Shown here: piece by piece, positions 5,371 through 5,734 of the stretch
How positions within the stretch are numbered: position 1 is the stretch's first letter
Layout of the letters: each line of letters opens with the position of its first letter
Source: Bacillota bacterium
Lineage (GTDB): Bacteria > Bacillota > Bacilli > Bacillales_B > DSM-18226
Direction: 5' to 3'
Assembly (NCBI GenBank): GCA_030705665.1
Contig: JAUZQA010000288.1
Span: forward strand, 1-5,734
DNA: 5,734 bases
Translations under genes and position numbers: made by a program
The notes under the pieces: generated by a model
The model's database searches: none
Seen by the model: the letters and a program-made list of their open reading frames with translations, nothing else
Told to the model about the DNA's origin: nothing

Positions 5371-5635
5371 TAATGTTAATTTCTCTAACGTTCTAGTTTA
5401 AAGAAAGGACATAAATTTACTATTGAAGATACATGTTATGTAAACTAATAAATCAAATTAGACCACCAATAAGGGTCAATTGAAATAATGTTTATTAGAA
5501 CGCGTGAAAATTTTAAATGCCTGTGGATTATGTAGGCATATTTCTGTTGTAAGTAGTAAGTAGGAAACTTTGGATCGCTATTGAGGGCAAAATTTGGTAG
5601 CTGAACAAATATAAAACTGAGAAAAAATTCATTCT

Positions 5636-5670
5636 GTCTCATTATCTTAAGTATACTTACTTTATGAGAC
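5636..5670. repeat. Nested dyad in the gene-poor tail
   Basis: GTCTCAT (5636-5642) and ATGAGAC (5664-5670) are inverted arms around a perfect 12-nt palindrome TAAGTATACTTA (5648-5659). The two symmetry centres differ by only half a base. It is not followed by a clean T run on the plus strand, so a terminator is unlikely. A protein-binding site or hairpin is possible. Confidence 0.55.
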
Positions 5671-5734
5671 ATTTATTGTTTATTTTCTTTAACTTCCGAG
5701 AATATATATTATGTCTACTAGAAAATTATTATCA

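Larger units (their letters stand above)
5015..5734. other. Gene-poor tail without a supported gene
   Basis: About 720 bases of AT-rich sequence with stops in all frames. No frame has both a ribosome site and family-like protein sequence. The longest frame (complement of 5445-5672, 75 codons) lacks a ribosome site and resembles nothing I know. At 5233-5239 a good AAAAGGAG-type site precedes GTG 5246, but that frame ends after eight codons (MLGRKMSK), suggesting the head of a broken gene. ATG 5089 opens a 24-codon frame without a ribosome site. ATG 5711 opens a frame that runs off the window end (MSTRKLLS...) with only a weak GAG upstream; it may or may not be a gene. Confidence 0.55.

Noticed and set aside
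5445..5672. Minus-strand 75-codon frame in the tail
   Set aside because: No Shine-Dalgarno sequence ahead of its ATG, no family-like motif, and its start lies in the nested dyad; probably chance in AT-rich DNA.

Overview
The window is AT-rich DNA with Shine-Dalgarno sites, sigma-A type -10 boxes, frequent TTG starts and short rho-independent terminators. This fits a low-GC Gram-positive bacterium (Bacillota, probably class Bacilli). I cannot name a genus from the sequence alone. No rRNA, tRNA, CRISPR array or transposase gene is visible.

Layout. An aldo/keto reductase (121-1125, +) is followed by a terminator. Next comes a 194-residue NAD(P)-binding SDR/NmrA-like oxidoreductase (1524-2108, +), which converges through a bidirectional terminator on a TetR-family regulator (2292-2837, -). 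Divergent from the regulator is a 12-helix MATE efflux pump (3052-4413, +) with its own terminator. A short, N-terminally curtailed cupin gene (4613-4990, +) follows, with its terminator overlapping its stop codon. The last ~720 bases (5015-5734) hold no convincing gene, only small repeats, a nested dyad and a possible decayed ORF.

The most striking signal is regulatory. Each of the four plus-strand genes is preceded by a copy of the same promoter module (starting at about 1, 1274, 2871 and 4511). Every copy has an AT-rich palindrome of the TTTGT-N10-ACAAA type, an ACAATTGT-like block overlapping a weak -35 (TTGTAA/TTGTAG), a 16-nt spacer and a good -10 (TATAAT-like). The 76 bases from just upstream of the palindrome to the -10 align among all four copies without an insertion or deletion. 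The palindrome centre is always 27.5 nt upstream of the -35, about -61.5 from the expected transcription start. The copy between tetR and the MATE gene also covers the likely tetR promoter.

Interpretation (inference). This looks like a compact stress regulon of separate single-gene units. The local TetR-type protein would bind all four palindromes and co-ordinately control two NAD(P)H-dependent reductases, a cupin and an exporter, a plausible set for clearing a reactive carbonyl, quinone or similar xenobiotic. The operator position is more typical of an activator than of a simple steric repressor, which would be uncommon for the TetR family. The inducer and the true substrates cannot be read from the sequence.
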